Shown here: piece by piece, positions 40,211 through 48,729 of the stretch
Numbering within the stretch: the first letter of the stretch is position 1
How the letters are laid out: the number at the start of each line of letters is the position of its first letter
Notes under the pieces: generated by a model
Databases searched by the model: none
What the model was told of the DNA's origin: nothing
What the model saw: the letters and a program-made list of their open reading frames with translations, nothing else
Program-made: the position numbers and the translations under genes
Assembly (NCBI GenBank): GCA_009781425.1
Contig: WQYC01000002.1
Location: forward strand, 1-64,000
Length of the DNA stretch: 64,000 nt
Source: Oscillospiraceae bacterium
GTDB taxonomy: Bacteria > Bacillota > Clostridia > Oscillospirales > Ruminococcaceae
Direction: 5' to 3'

Positions 40211-41652
40211 TGGCAGATTTTTTTCACGGTGCAAGGACACAGGAAAACCCGACTTCTGTTTCTACTCCTGTAGTAGCGGCAAGCGGGATTACGTTTGCAA
40301 TCGGAACTGCACCTGTTCATACAACAGACAGCAACAACGTAAACCGCGTAATCAGAGCGGGAAGCTATAGCGAAGCAGTTTCTGCGCTCGGATATATGGA
40401 CAGCACAGACGGCTGGAAGAATTACGAATTATGCGAAGTCATTTTCAATCATTTCAGATTGTATCAGACTGCGCCTGTATTTTTCGTAAACGTTCTTGAC
40501 CCCGCAGTTCACAAGGAAGCAATTGCGTCCAAAGCATACCCTATTATAAACAACCGCGCGACACTACCTTTTGAAGCAATTAAAAAGAGCGTTACCGTGC
40601 AGAGCTATGAAGCAGGGACAGACTACGCCTTATTCTACACCGACACTGCGCTTATTCTTGAAATCATTGACGACGGAAGTATTCCCGCAAGCACTACGGA
40701 GCTAACTATAGGGTACAATGCAGTCAAGCCGTCTATGGTAACAAAAGCCGATATAATCGGCGGATTCAATCTTTCCACTAAAAAGACTACCGGGCTTGAA
40801 TTAATCGACACGGTGCTTCCCGCGTTTGGAACAGTGCCCGATTTAATTATCGCCCCGGGTTTCTCGCATGACCCCGAGGTCGCGGCGGTGATGAGCGCGA
40901 AGGCTGACGGCATTAACGGATTATTCAAGGCGAAGGCTCTGATTGATATTGATGTTTCTGCAAACGGAATAAAGCATTACAGCGAGTCTGTCGCATGGAA
41001 GAAAAAGCAGAATATTTTCGACAGCTCGCAAATATTATTCTGCTTCAAGTGCGGACTTGGTGACAGGGTTTTCCATATGTCAACGCAGGCGGCGGCTCTG
41101 ATGGCTGTCGTAGACACAAGAAACGGCGGAATACCGTCTGAAAGCCCGTCAAATAAAAGCTTGCAAATCGACAGGCTTTTACTTGACAACGGCACTGAAG
41201 TTCTGCTTGATATACAGGCGGCGAATTTCCTCAATGCAAACGGAATCGTCACCGCGCTTAATTTCTCGAACGGATTTACGTTGTGGGGGAATTATACAGC
41301 GTGCTATCCGGGCAATACAGACGTTAAGGATTATTTCATTTCAGTTTCACGTATGTTCGCATGGCGCGGAAGAACGGCGATATTTACGTTTTGGAGCAGA
41401 GTTGACGAGAGAATGACTAACCGATTTGCTACAAGCATAATTGATTCGCTCAATATCCACACCAACGGGCTTGTAGCGGAGGGTCATTTACTCGGCGGAC
41501 GAATTGAGTTACCTGCGGAGCTTAATAACGATTTATCACTTGCAAGCGGAAAAATCACGCTCAAAATCATTCAGACACCGCCGACACCCGCGCAGGAAAT
41601 ACTATTCCTGCTTGAATTTGATATGTCGTACTTATCGACGATATTCGGGTGA
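40210..41652 (+). CDS. Contractile tail sheath protein
   Basis: The 480-residue protein matches phage tail sheath (FI-like): N-terminal FHGARTQENPTSVSTPVVAASGITFAIGTAP, RAGSYSEAVSALGY, LPAFGTVPDLIIAPGFSHDPEVAAVM, and the C-terminal GRTAIFTFWSRVDERMTNRFATSIIDSLN. It makes the prophage a myovirus. A REP-like repeat begins 8 bases after its stop. Confidence 0.95.
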   Translation: MADFFHGARTQENPTSVSTPVVAASGITFAIGTAPVHTTDSNNVNRVIRAGSYSEAVSALGYMDSTDGWKNYELCEVIFNHFRLYQTAPVFFVNVLDPAVHKEAIASKAYPIINNRATLPFEAIKKSVTVQSYEAGTDYALFYTDTALILEIIDDGSIPASTTELTIGYNAVKPSMVTKADIIGGFNLSTKKTTGLELIDTVLPAFGTVPDLIIAPGFSHDPEVAAVMSAKADGINGLFKAKALIDIDVSANGIKHYSESVAWKKKQNIFDSSQILFCFKCGLGDRVFHMSTQAAALMAVVDTRNGGIPSESPSNKSLQIDRLLLDNGTEVLLDIQAANFLNANGIVTALNFSNGFTLWGNYTACYPGNTDVKDYFISVSRMFAWRGRTAIFTFWSRVDERMTNRFATSIIDSLNIHTNGLVAEGHLLGGRIELPAELNNDLSLASGKITLKIIQTPPTPAQEILFLLEFDMSYLSTIFG

Positions 41653-41659
41653 CGGTAAA

Positions 41660-41714
41660 ACCACCCCGTCAACCAGTCTGAGGACTGGTTGCCACCCCTC
41701 CACGGAGGGGAATT
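41660..41714 (+). repeat. REP-like palindromic repeat, copy B
   Basis: 55 bases with the same ends as copy A (ACCACCCCG ... CCCCTCCACGGAGGGGAATT) and an internal hairpin of different sequence (AACCAGTC-TGA-GGACTGGTT). It lies between sheath and tube genes. Confidence 0.85.
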
Positions 41715-41740
41715 AATAAGTATTAAAAGAGGAGGAAAAA

Positions 41741-42259
41741 ATGTCAAAAATAAGTGAAGCAATTGCTAATTTCAACATATTTGAAGGCGACCATGTTTAC
41801 TACGGCATGGCGAGCGCAACAATGCCTACAATTCAAAATGTAACAGAGCAAATCAGCGGTGCAGGCATTGCCGGAAGTTATGAAACTGCAATCATGGGTC
41901 ACATTAACGCTATGACGCTGACTCTGAATTTCAGAAACATGACGACAGACTCATTAAGACTCATGGAGCAACGCAATCATCAAATCGAACTGCGAGTTCC
42001 TGTTCAAGAGTTAAATAGACTCCAAGCACAGAAAATCATTACAGCATACAAGCACGTAATGATTATTCAGCCGAAATCGCTCAACGCGGGGCAGGTTGCA
42101 CCTGCTACCGTCGGTAACGTGAGCGGTGAGTACTCAGTACAGTACTGGGCGACATATATCAATGGCGAAAAAGTACTTGAAATTGATATGCTCAATTTCA
42201 TATACGAAGTTAACGGTACTAATTACCTCGCGGATATGAAAAGAGCAATGGGAATGTAA
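41741..42259 (+). CDS. Tail tube protein, P2 FII family
   Basis: The 172-residue protein matches the major tail tube family: INEAIANFNIFEG-type N-terminus, GMASATMPTIQNVTEQISGAGIAG, TLTLNFRNMT and a C-terminal EIDMLNFIYEVNGTNYL. It stacks inside the sheath. AGAGGAGG precedes the ATG. Confidence 0.93.
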   Translation: MSKISEAIANFNIFEGDHVYYGMASATMPTIQNVTEQISGAGIAGSYETAIMGHINAMTLTLNFRNMTTDSLRLMEQRNHQIELRVPVQELNRLQAQKIITAYKHVMIIQPKSLNAGQVAPATVGNVSGEYSVQYWATYINGEKVLEIDMLNFIYEVNGTNYLADMKRAMGM

Positions 42260-42279
42260 ACTGAAAAGGAGAAAGCATA

Positions 42280-42591
42280 ATGGCAGAAATTAAAAATAAT
42301 ACGGGTGTATATGAACATACGCTCAAAACACCGCTCACCTACGAAAACAAAACACACGAGAAGTTCACGTTCAATTTCGATAAGCTCACCGGCAAGGACT
42401 ATATCGACGTTGAAAACGAAATGGCAAACAACAACGAATATATGATTATCGCAGAAGCTTCACGCGGATTCCAGTACAGAATCGCGGCAAAAGCGGCAGA
42501 AATCGGGAGTGATATTTTGATTGCTTTGCCTGCTTCTGATTTTAGCAAAATCGTGAACGCCGCGCGTCGTTTTCTGAACAGCACGGAATAA
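42280..42591 (+). CDS. Tail assembly chaperone (P2 gpE-like)
   Basis: The 103-residue protein fits the small Phage_TAC family: TLKTPLTYENKTHEKFTFNFDKLTGKDYIDVENEM and a helical C-terminal part. These chaperones coat the tape measure during tail assembly. A downstream open frame in the -1 register encodes the conserved extension, so a longer form is likely made by frameshifting. AAAGGAG precedes the ATG. Confidence 0.85.
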   Translation: MAEIKNNTGVYEHTLKTPLTYENKTHEKFTFNFDKLTGKDYIDVENEMANNNEYMIIAEASRGFQYRIAAKAAEIGSDILIALPASDFSKIVNAARRFLNSTE

Positions 42592-42737
42592 GCGAAAACC
42601 CGTGCGATTGGATTAGAAAACAAAGTTTTCGCTTGTCAAGGGCAACACATACGTCAATACCTCACTGGCTCTCGCTGAATATGCGGGAGCTTGTTAAATG
42701 GATTGATTTTTTAAACAGCGCGGAGCGCAGCACCTAA
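42546..42737 (+). CDS. Tail assembly chaperone extension in -1 frame (E' / T-like)
   Basis: In the -1 frame relative to the 42280 gene, the sequence is open from 42546 to the TAA at 42735-42737. Its translation (SFRLSRATHTSIPHWLSLN, then MRELVKWIDFLN) is the typical distal part of phage tail chaperones. There is no start codon with a ribosome binding site, so it is likely expressed as a 42280-42737 fusion of about 152 residues by -1 frameshifting. A candidate slip site is T-TTT-CTG (42570-42576), not a perfect heptamer. Confidence 0.75.
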   Translation, partial: QNRERRASFSEQHGISENPCDWIRKQSFRLSRATHTSIPHWLSLNMRELVKWIDFLNSAERST

Positions 42738-42756
42738 AGGTGCGAATAAGGGGGAA

Positions 42757-42822
42757 CACGGGGGCTTTGCCCCCGTCTAAACCACCCCGCCCCTACGGGG
42801 CACCCCTCCTCAGAGGGGAATT
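42757..42822 (+). repeat. Hairpin plus REP-like repeat, copy C
   Basis: ACGGGGGC-TTT-GCCCCCGT hairpin (about 42757-42775) followed by the 42-base REP-like copy C (42781-42822), which differs from copy A at a few bases (CCTACGGGG; CCTCAGAGGGG). It fills the space between the chaperones and the tape measure gene. Confidence 0.8.
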
Positions 42823-42844
42823 TTCACGATAGGAGGTAGTTTTA

Positions 42845-45800
42845 ATGAGTAACCGAAAGAATTATGAGCTGATAATGCAAATCAAAGGTGAGCTCGGCGG
42901 AAATTTCCGAGGGACATTTAACACCGCCTCCGAATCTGTAAGAGGACTTCAAAAAAATCTTACTGACATACAGAAAACACAGAAAGATATTTCATCGTAT
43001 CAGGCTACGCAAAAGGCAATAGACGAGCTTAAAACTAAAAAACAAGAGCTTATTAATACCGACGGCGTTAAGGCATCTGAAATAGAAAAAGTAAACAGAG
43101 AGCTTGATAAGCAAACGCAGAAGCTTGGTGGATTGAGCGACAATCTCAAAACCGCAGGCGTAGACACTAATAATTTAACTAACGAAAATAATCGTCTTAG
43201 TGACGAATACGATAAATTAAAAGAAAAACAAGAAAAATTAGCGACGCTCGAAAACTGGCAGCAGAAGAATTCCGAAGCGTTGTCAAGGGCGCGTGCTGAC
43301 TTTTTGGCGACAAGTGCTGTCGTTGCGGCGGCGGGAGCTACATTCTATAAAGCATTTATTTCCCCTGCGGCGGATTTTGAATCCGAAATGAGCAATATTG
43401 CAGCTCTTACCGGGTATAATGCAGAGCAGATGAAGCGGCTCGGCGACGAAGTGCGTGCTACAGCGCAGGCGACAGGTACGCCCATTGGTGAGCTCGCGGC
43501 AAAAGCTAATCAGCTCGTTGAAGTCGGCGGAGACTTAGATTTAGTTGTAGCGCAAATGCGTTATGGTACTAACTTAGCAAATGCGACACGCACCGAAATA
43601 GGGCTTGTTTATGACTTCACCAGCGCGGCAATGAAGACTTTCCATATGGAAGCGGAGGAGAGCCGTTCTGTTATGGACAGCATGGCATATACGACTTCGC
43701 TCACGAACCTTACGCTTTCGCAGATTTCGGAATCGTATGTAAACGTGGGAGGCTCGGCGAAAACTGCGGGCTTCGGGATTAATGACGTAAATGCACAGTT
43801 AATAGTAATGTCAGAGGCAGGGCTGAAAGGCGGCGCGGCGGGAACGTCGTTGAACGCGATTTTGCGGAATCTATCAACGCCCACAGCGAAAGCCTCCGGT
43901 GCGCTTAAAGAACTCGGTGTTGACTTATATGACGCTGAGGGCGCAAGCCGCAATATGTTTGATATTATGGGCGATTTACAAAATCGCCTTTCAGATTTTT
44001 CAGACGAGGAAAGAAATAACACGCTTTCTGATATTTTCGACACAGTCGCGCTCAAAGGCTGGAATATGATTGCTGACGAGGGTATTGAAAATATTCGAGA
44101 GCTTAGCGAGAATATTGAGGGCGCAAGCGAGAAGTATGGCGGACTTGGACAGTCGGCAGGCATGGCAGGCGTTCAGATTAATAATTTAAAAGGCGATTTG
44201 GCTCTAAATAAAGTCGCTATTTCAGAGCTCGGAATGTCTGTCGGTGAAATATTTCTGCCGAATATGCGCGCAGGAGCTCAGGGCATGACAGAAATGATAA
44301 ACAATGCATCTGCTTGGGTTAGAGAAAATCCCGAAACAGTGCGGCAGGTGGTCGAGCTTGCGGGGAAAATCGCGGTGCTGACGGTCGGGGTTAAGGGGTT
44401 TACGCTCGCTAAGGCGGCGGCAACAAAGCAAATCATAGGCTTTAAGATGATGGCAAACGGAGCGGCGGCGGGTTCGGGGACATTAGCGCGGTCGTTACAG
44501 ACAATGAATCCAATAGTTGCGGCAGTAGGATTGACAGCGGCAGGGCTTGCAGTTGCAATTGAGCTTAATAAAAAGAAAATGCGTGAGCTTCGTGAGGAGT
44601 ACGCTGACCCGATACTTTTTGATAATGGAGGTAGAAAATTAAGTGAAATTACAGACGAGTTTATTAAAAACACTCGTTATGTATACGAAAACGCACAAGC
44701 AACAATTGCTGTAAATGAACGCGTCAATGAATTACGTTATGACTTTCAAGGTGCAAGTCGGGACATTGACATTTATGGTAATAATTTAAGACGTAACGGC
44801 ACATTATCGGCAGATGAAGCTAATGCTTTACGCGAACCAATTGCAGATTTAGCAGAATTATTAAATCAAATTACAAATGTTAGATTTGAAGGTATTATTA
44901 ACGGTTTTAAGAGTGCTGCGGGAATAGCTTCTGAACTTGGGGTTGACGTCGCAAAAGTTGTCGGCGGACTTGAAGAGCTTAATCGTCGTCATAATGATAA
45001 CATAACAAATTCACAAGCCATAATTGACGATTATTTAAAAGCTGTTTATTTAGGCGAAGGAACGACTAAGGAAGAACGTTTAGAATTCCAAAGAGAAATG
45101 GAATATCAACGCGCTCTTGAAACTCGCGAGGAACGCCGCGCATTGGAAATAGAAACTGAAAGATTTTCACAAATTAATTTCGGCTCTGATTATAAAACAA
45201 TGCAAGAAAATGTTGAAAGTTTTATTGAGTACAGAGATGATTTAATACGTTCCATCTACGAAGCGAATAAAGCAGACATGGAATTATATAATGATTCAAT
45301 TTGGCAAGTAAAAGACGATTACGAATTCGGAAAAATATCACACCATGAATTCGAGAACGCTATTAAATTATTAGAATTTACACATAGTGCTACACAAGAA
45401 TCAGCATACAAAGCTATTGAAGCGATAATTGAAGAAACTAATGGTGTTTTAGAAAGAGCATTAACACAGGCGCAAATAGCAGAATTAAGCATATATAACA
45501 ACATGAATAATGCAGAACGTATATTATCGGGGTTTGTAGGTAAATGGCATACATCGGGTGACTATGACTCTATTATCGCAGGTTCAAACAAGGCATTATT
45601 TGACACAAGGAATTATATCGCAGACAGCATTTTAGGCACATATAACAATCCAATATTTATAGATGCCGGATTACAGCACAGGGTCAGAGAAAATATAAGC
45701 GGATTCCTCACACCCGAAGCGTCAGTAGAATATTACACTCAAAAAGGCAATACATTTGACGCTGTTATGCGCGCATTTAACTCCGGTGAACTTGACGATT

Positions 45801-46042
45801 ATAGAATCAATAGCAGAAGCAAAAATAATTTACAACCGATTAACGTGACTATTGACGACAATAGCGGCAAGGAAATAAAAGTTGAGGTGAATTATGCGCC
45901 TGTAGTTAATAATTACGGAAATTCTGACGAATTAGAGGAAATGTTAGACAGGCAGAGAATCAAGCTAATGCAGGACGTTGACGATAAACTACGCGAAAAC
46001 GCAGCGTTTGAGAAGAGAACAAGTTTTAAAATTAGGGGTTAA
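42845..46042 (+). CDS. Tail tape measure protein
   Basis: The 1065-residue protein has an N-terminal coiled coil (residues about 25-155), the conserved TMP core (ADFESEMSNIAALTG, ATGTPIGELAAKANQLVEVGG, SGLKGGAAGTSLNAILRNLS-like) and hydrophobic segments at about 500-575. Its length sets tail length. The C-terminal third is more AT-rich. The first base of the repeated cassette-2 leader lies 8 bases after its stop. Confidence 0.95.
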   Translation: MSNRKNYELIMQIKGELGGNFRGTFNTASESVRGLQKNLTDIQKTQKDISSYQATQKAIDELKTKKQELINTDGVKASEIEKVNRELDKQTQKLGGLSDNLKTAGVDTNNLTNENNRLSDEYDKLKEKQEKLATLENWQQKNSEALSRARADFLATSAVVAAAGATFYKAFISPAADFESEMSNIAALTGYNAEQMKRLGDEVRATAQATGTPIGELAAKANQLVEVGGDLDLVVAQMRYGTNLANATRTEIGLVYDFTSAAMKTFHMEAEESRSVMDSMAYTTSLTNLTLSQISESYVNVGGSAKTAGFGINDVNAQLIVMSEAGLKGGAAGTSLNAILRNLSTPTAKASGALKELGVDLYDAEGASRNMFDIMGDLQNRLSDFSDEERNNTLSDIFDTVALKGWNMIADEGIENIRELSENIEGASEKYGGLGQSAGMAGVQINNLKGDLALNKVAISELGMSVGEIFLPNMRAGAQGMTEMINNASAWVRENPETVRQVVELAGKIAVLTVGVKGFTLAKAAATKQIIGFKMMANGAAAGSGTLARSLQTMNPIVAAVGLTAAGLAVAIELNKKKMRELREEYADPILFDNGGRKLSEITDEFIKNTRYVYENAQATIAVNERVNELRYDFQGASRDIDIYGNNLRRNGTLSADEANALREPIADLAELLNQITNVRFEGIINGFKSAAGIASELGVDVAKVVGGLEELNRRHNDNITNSQAIIDDYLKAVYLGEGTTKEERLEFQREMEYQRALETREERRALEIETERFSQINFGSDYKTMQENVESFIEYRDDLIRSIYEANKADMELYNDSIWQVKDDYEFGKISHHEFENAIKLLEFTHSATQESAYKAIEAIIEETNGVLERALTQAQIAELSIYNNMNNAERILSGFVGKWHTSGDYDSIIAGSNKALFDTRNYIADSILGTYNNPIFIDAGLQHRVRENISGFLTPEASVEYYTQKGNTFDAVMRAFNSGELDDYRINSRSKNNLQPINVTIDDNSGKEIKVEVNYAPVVNNYGNSDELEEMLDRQRIKLMQDVDDKLRENAAFEKRTSFKIRG

Positions 46043-46049
46043 GTAAAAC

Positions 46050-46088
46050 TTTCACACAACTTTCACATAAAACCTCTTGACATTATGT
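46050..46088 (+). repeat. Dispersed repeat upstream of cassette promoter, copy 2
   Basis: One-base variant of 30835-30873, again starting just after a late gene stop and including the -35 element. Confidence 0.85.
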
Positions 46089-46106
46089 GGATACATATGT
46101 TATAAT
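46077..46106 (+). promoter_or_regulatory. Cassette 2 promoter
   Basis: TTGACA (46077-46082), 18-base spacer, TATAAT (46101-46106). The spacer holds ATGT-GGAT-ACAT and ACATATGT palindromes, different from the operator-like repeat in cassette 1. Confidence 0.75.
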
Positions 46107-46156
46107 GATAACAAACAAGGGAAGCTTGTAAATATCATTTAACAGGAGGTGAAAAA

Positions 46157-46321
46157 ATGACTACTAAAGAATTTGAAAGTTTAACCGGTGGAATGGCATT
46201 AAACACGATTAAACTAAAACGCGGTGAAATGTCTATAGAAGATTTTGAAAAGTATATGAAAATGACATTAGGCACAGAAATGTTTCAAAAAGCTATAGAA
46301 ATCTTAGACGGAAAAGAATAA
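46157..46321 (+). CDS. Small hypothetical protein, cassette 2
   Basis: A 54-residue ORF below the track cutoff (MTTKEFESLTGGMALNT...) with a strong AGGAGGTGAAAAA ribosome binding site. It is helical and charged, with no recognised family. It is the first gene after the cassette 2 promoter and is followed at once by a strong terminator, so it can be expressed alone. Cassette 1 has no counterpart. Confidence 0.7.
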   Translation: MTTKEFESLTGGMALNTIKLKRGEMSIEDFEKYMKMTLGTEMFQKAIEILDGKE

Positions 46322-46323
46322 CA

Positions 46324-46360
46324 GCAAGGGGCGGGGAGCCGCCCTCCCTGCCCCTTTATT
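46324..46360 (+). terminator. Terminator after the first cassette 2 gene
   Basis: AAGGGGC (46326-46332) pairs with GCCCCTT (46350-46356) around a GC-rich inner stem, followed by TATT. It separates the 54-residue gene from the ribbon-helix-helix gene. Confidence 0.8.
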
Positions 46361-46397
46361 GAATAACAGGGGGTGAATCGCAACGGAAAAGAAAGCA

Positions 46398-46559
46398 ATG
46401 GGCAGACCGACAGACGACCCTAAAAATTTAAGCACAAGAATTAGACTGTCGGATAAAGACATCGAAATGATTGATTTTTGCTGTGATTTTTATAGCATCA
46501 CAAAGGCAGAGGCAATAAGGCGCGGTGTCAAAGAATTATATGAAAAAGCAAAGAAATAA
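46398..46559 (+). CDS. Arc/CopG-like ribbon-helix-helix repressor, cassette 2
   Basis: A 53-residue ORF not in the track. MGRPTDDPKNLSTRIRLSD gives the beta strand; two helices follow, ending ITKAEAIRRGVKELY, close to the AEAIRRG end of the cassette 1 protein but otherwise diverged. The ribosome binding site is weak for the ATG at 46398; GGGGGTG lies further upstream. Its 3' end overlaps the terminator of the antisense RNA, as in cassette 1. Confidence 0.75.
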   Translation: MGRPTDDPKNLSTRIRLSDKDIEMIDFCCDFYSITKAEAIRRGVKELYEKAKK

Positions 46560-46625
46560 GAGCAACACTCTACTTTCGACGGTTAAATGTTACTCTTATC
46601 AACCCGACAGAGTTTCCTCTATCTG
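46548..46625 (-). ncRNA. Antisense small RNA, cassette 2 (sar-like)
   Basis: Same design as 31083-31160. The terminator stem AAGAGTAACATT (46597-46586) pairs with AGTGTTGCTCTT (46569-46558) at all 12 positions allowing G-U, then ATTTCTTTGCTTTTT. Against cassette 1 one pair changes from G-C to A-U and one from C-G to U-G, while the loop differs (AACCGTCGAAAGTAG). The plus-strand version of this stem has two mismatches. The AGAG-GAAA-CTCT 5' hairpin is conserved. It lies between an Arc-like gene and an antirepressor, as sar does in P22. Confidence 0.72.
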
Positions 46626-46689
46626 AAATCTATTATATCAGATAGAGAAGCTCCTGTCAAGTATTAAAATTTGAAAAGGAGTTTTTATA
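46617..46689 (+). promoter_or_regulatory. Structured mRNA leader hiding the cargo ribosome binding site, cassette 2
   Basis: CTCTATCTGA / TCAGATAGAG hairpin (46617-46626, 46638-46647), then AAGCTCCT (46648-46655) pairing with the ribosome binding site AGGAGTTT (46677-46684) of the gene at 46690. Nearly identical to 31151-31223. Confidence 0.6.
46632..46660 (-). promoter_or_regulatory. Promoter of antisense RNA, cassette 2
   Basis: On the minus strand TTGACA (46660-46655), 17-base spacer, TATAAT (46637-46632), identical in form to cassette 1. Confidence 0.82.
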
Positions 46690-46959
46690 ATGCAAAAAAT
46701 CACACAGCAAGAAGTAAAAAACATCAAAAACTATTTATATGAAAATAAAGTCCACAGCTATCCATGCAACTGCGGAAGCTTACCCAGAATCATAGTCGAG
46801 CGCACAACATGGGGTACTCCGGTAATAATTATGAAATGCCAAAACTGTAAAAACACAAGCTCAGCAATCGGCACAACTCACATTGATGCATTAAATAAAG
46901 CGTTAAACCACTGGAATCATAAACAAGAACGTATTACACTAATGGGGGTATCGGCATAA
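46690..46959 (+). CDS. Lar-like small zinc-binding protein, cassette 2 cargo
   Basis: The 89-residue protein has CNCGS and, 27 residues later, CQNC, then DALNKALNHWNHK. This is the Lar/zinc-ribbon layout with a WN-containing C-terminal helix, related to the gene at 20555. It is the first cargo gene after the leader; the antirepressor starts on the base after its stop (TAA-ATG), so translation is probably coupled. Confidence 0.65.
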   Translation: MQKITQQEVKNIKNYLYENKVHSYPCNCGSLPRIIVERTTWGTPVIIMKCQNCKNTSSAIGTTHIDALNKALNHWNHKQERITLMGVSA

Positions 46960-48729
46960 ATGGGTGAAATTGTAACAGTTAAAAATCAAGCCACGATTGA
47001 GAATTATTTAAAGGTAGATGAACACAACACGGTTTCATCTATTAAACTGTATGAGTTTTTAAAACTGCCGCCGGATAATTACAATCAATGGTGCAAAAAG
47101 AACATTGAGGATAATCCGTTTGCCTTTATCGGTGAGGATTATGCAAATTACTTCACCTACGAAGAGCGTGGAAAGAAGAAAATAACAATTTACAGGCTCT
47201 CTGTAGAATTTGCAAGAAAGCTTAGTGTTTTATCCGATTCTAACTATAGATATGCGGCTTTTCATTACTTTAACCGCATTTTAGACGAGCTTGAGCCGAG
47301 CGAGTTAAGCACGGTAAATCATTACGAAACAATCGACAGCCGAGAAGTTGCGGAGATGATTGGTAAGCGACACGACCATTTAATCAGAGATATTCAAAAA
47401 TATTGCGAGGTTTTAGGAGCCCCCAATTTTGGGGACTCCGAAGGAAACTTCAAAATTGAGGACTCCGCAGGAGAAACCAAAAATGGATTATCCGATTTCT
47501 TCATTGAAAGCAATTATATCAGCGAACAGAATAAAAAACTCCCCTGCTACCTCCTCACCCGCAAAGGCTGTGAATTCGTAGCTAATAAAATGACAGGCGA
47601 AAAAGGCATAAAATTTACAGCGGCATATATCAACAAGTTTCATGAAATGGAAAAGACTTTGCAATCGCCTACAAAATTCAAACAGATTGAATCTAATTTT
47701 GATATTAAAACAACAGAAATTAAAATTAGACTATCAAACCAATATTTAAAGCTGTCTAAATTATCCGCGCTATCGCAGGAAGAAAGAGACGCTAACCAAG
47801 TAACAATTAACAATGAACAATTAACAGTAGGGGCGAACAGTGTTAGCCCGAATAACAGCGGCGCGAACGGATTAAAAGGCATGACGATTTCTGCTGTTAT
47901 AATTCAGCGCAATTGGAATGGAGACGGGAAAGACCGCGTTATGGACTGCGGAAGCTTTGAAATTGACGACTTGGGAAGTAACGGCGGTGCTGACAGGGGT
48001 TCTACGGTGACCTTGAAATGCACTTCGCTTCCAAATTCATCTACCGTGCGAACGCAGGAGAAGTCACGGGCGTGGGAAAATATTAAGCTTTCGTCGATTG
48101 CGGCTCAGATTGCTAAAACAAACGGCATGGACATTATGTTTATATCTGATTTTGACCCTGTTTACGAGAGGCGTGAGCAGGTGCTTGAATCGGATATTTC
48201 GTTTTTAAGCGGACTTTGTTATAACGCAGGGATTTCGCTAAAAGTTACGAGCGGAATAATTGTGCTTTTTGACGCGACGGAATTTGAGAAAAAGCCTGCT
48301 GTGCGGAAAATTGAACGAGGAAAAGCTGACATTAAATCGTGGCGGTTTAATGCGTCTACCAATGATGCGAATTATTCGCGCTGCCGTGTTAGCTATACGA
48401 ATCCTGTTACGGGGATTACGATTGAGTATACATACACGCCGCGCGACGCTGACCCGGACGGGATTACGCTTGAAATTAACGAGAAGGTAAGCTCGAGGAA
48501 TGAGGCGCGGAATCTTGCAATGCGAAGATTACGGCAGAAAAACAAAGAAGCGTTTTCGGCGGCGTTTACACTTGTCGGGGACGTTAGTTTATTTGCGGGG
48601 GTTTGCGTAGAGGTCGTAAGGTGGGGATATTTTGACGGCAAGTATATTATTTCACGAAACACAAGCAGTATAACCGGAAGCGGATATACTGCACAGTTAA
48701 TGTTGAGGCGGGCGGAGGACGAAGAATGA
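46960..48729 (+). CDS. Antirepressor (AntA + Rha) fused to the C-terminal part of baseplate hub protein D
   Basis: The 589-residue ORF has three parts. Residues about 18-110 are an AntA/AntB domain (VSSIKLYEFLKLPPDNYNQW). About 122-235 are a Rha domain (ETIDSREVAEMIGKRHDHLIRDI ... YLLTRKGCEFVANKM). From about 307 to the end it is a phage late control protein D / XkdQ-type hub (ISAVIIQRNWNGDGKD, FLSGLCYNAGISLKV), lacking the first about 70 residues of that family. The junction (about 276-305) is low complexity (VTINNEQLTVGANSVS) and contains repeat-derived DNA. The usual LysM gene X before the hub is absent. The fusion may be a deletion scar. Confidence 0.82.
   Translation: MGEIVTVKNQATIENYLKVDEHNTVSSIKLYEFLKLPPDNYNQWCKKNIEDNPFAFIGEDYANYFTYEERGKKKITIYRLSVEFARKLSVLSDSNYRYAAFHYFNRILDELEPSELSTVNHYETIDSREVAEMIGKRHDHLIRDIQKYCEVLGAPNFGDSEGNFKIEDSAGETKNGLSDFFIESNYISEQNKKLPCYLLTRKGCEFVANKMTGEKGIKFTAAYINKFHEMEKTLQSPTKFKQIESNFDIKTTEIKIRLSNQYLKLSKLSALSQEERDANQVTINNEQLTVGANSVSPNNSGANGLKGMTISAVIIQRNWNGDGKDRVMDCGSFEIDDLGSNGGADRGSTVTLKCTSLPNSSTVRTQEKSRAWENIKLSSIAAQIAKTNGMDIMFISDFDPVYERREQVLESDISFLSGLCYNAGISLKVTSGIIVLFDATEFEKKPAVRKIERGKADIKSWRFNASTNDANYSRCRVSYTNPVTGITIEYTYTPRDADPDGITLEINEKVSSRNEARNLAMRRLRQKNKEAFSAAFTLVGDVSLFAGVCVEVVRWGYFDGKYIISRNTSSITGSGYTAQLMLRRAEDEE

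Noticed and set aside
42592-42737. Independent gene after the tail chaperone
   Set aside because: No start codon with a ribosome binding site; the peptide matches the frameshifted chaperone extension.
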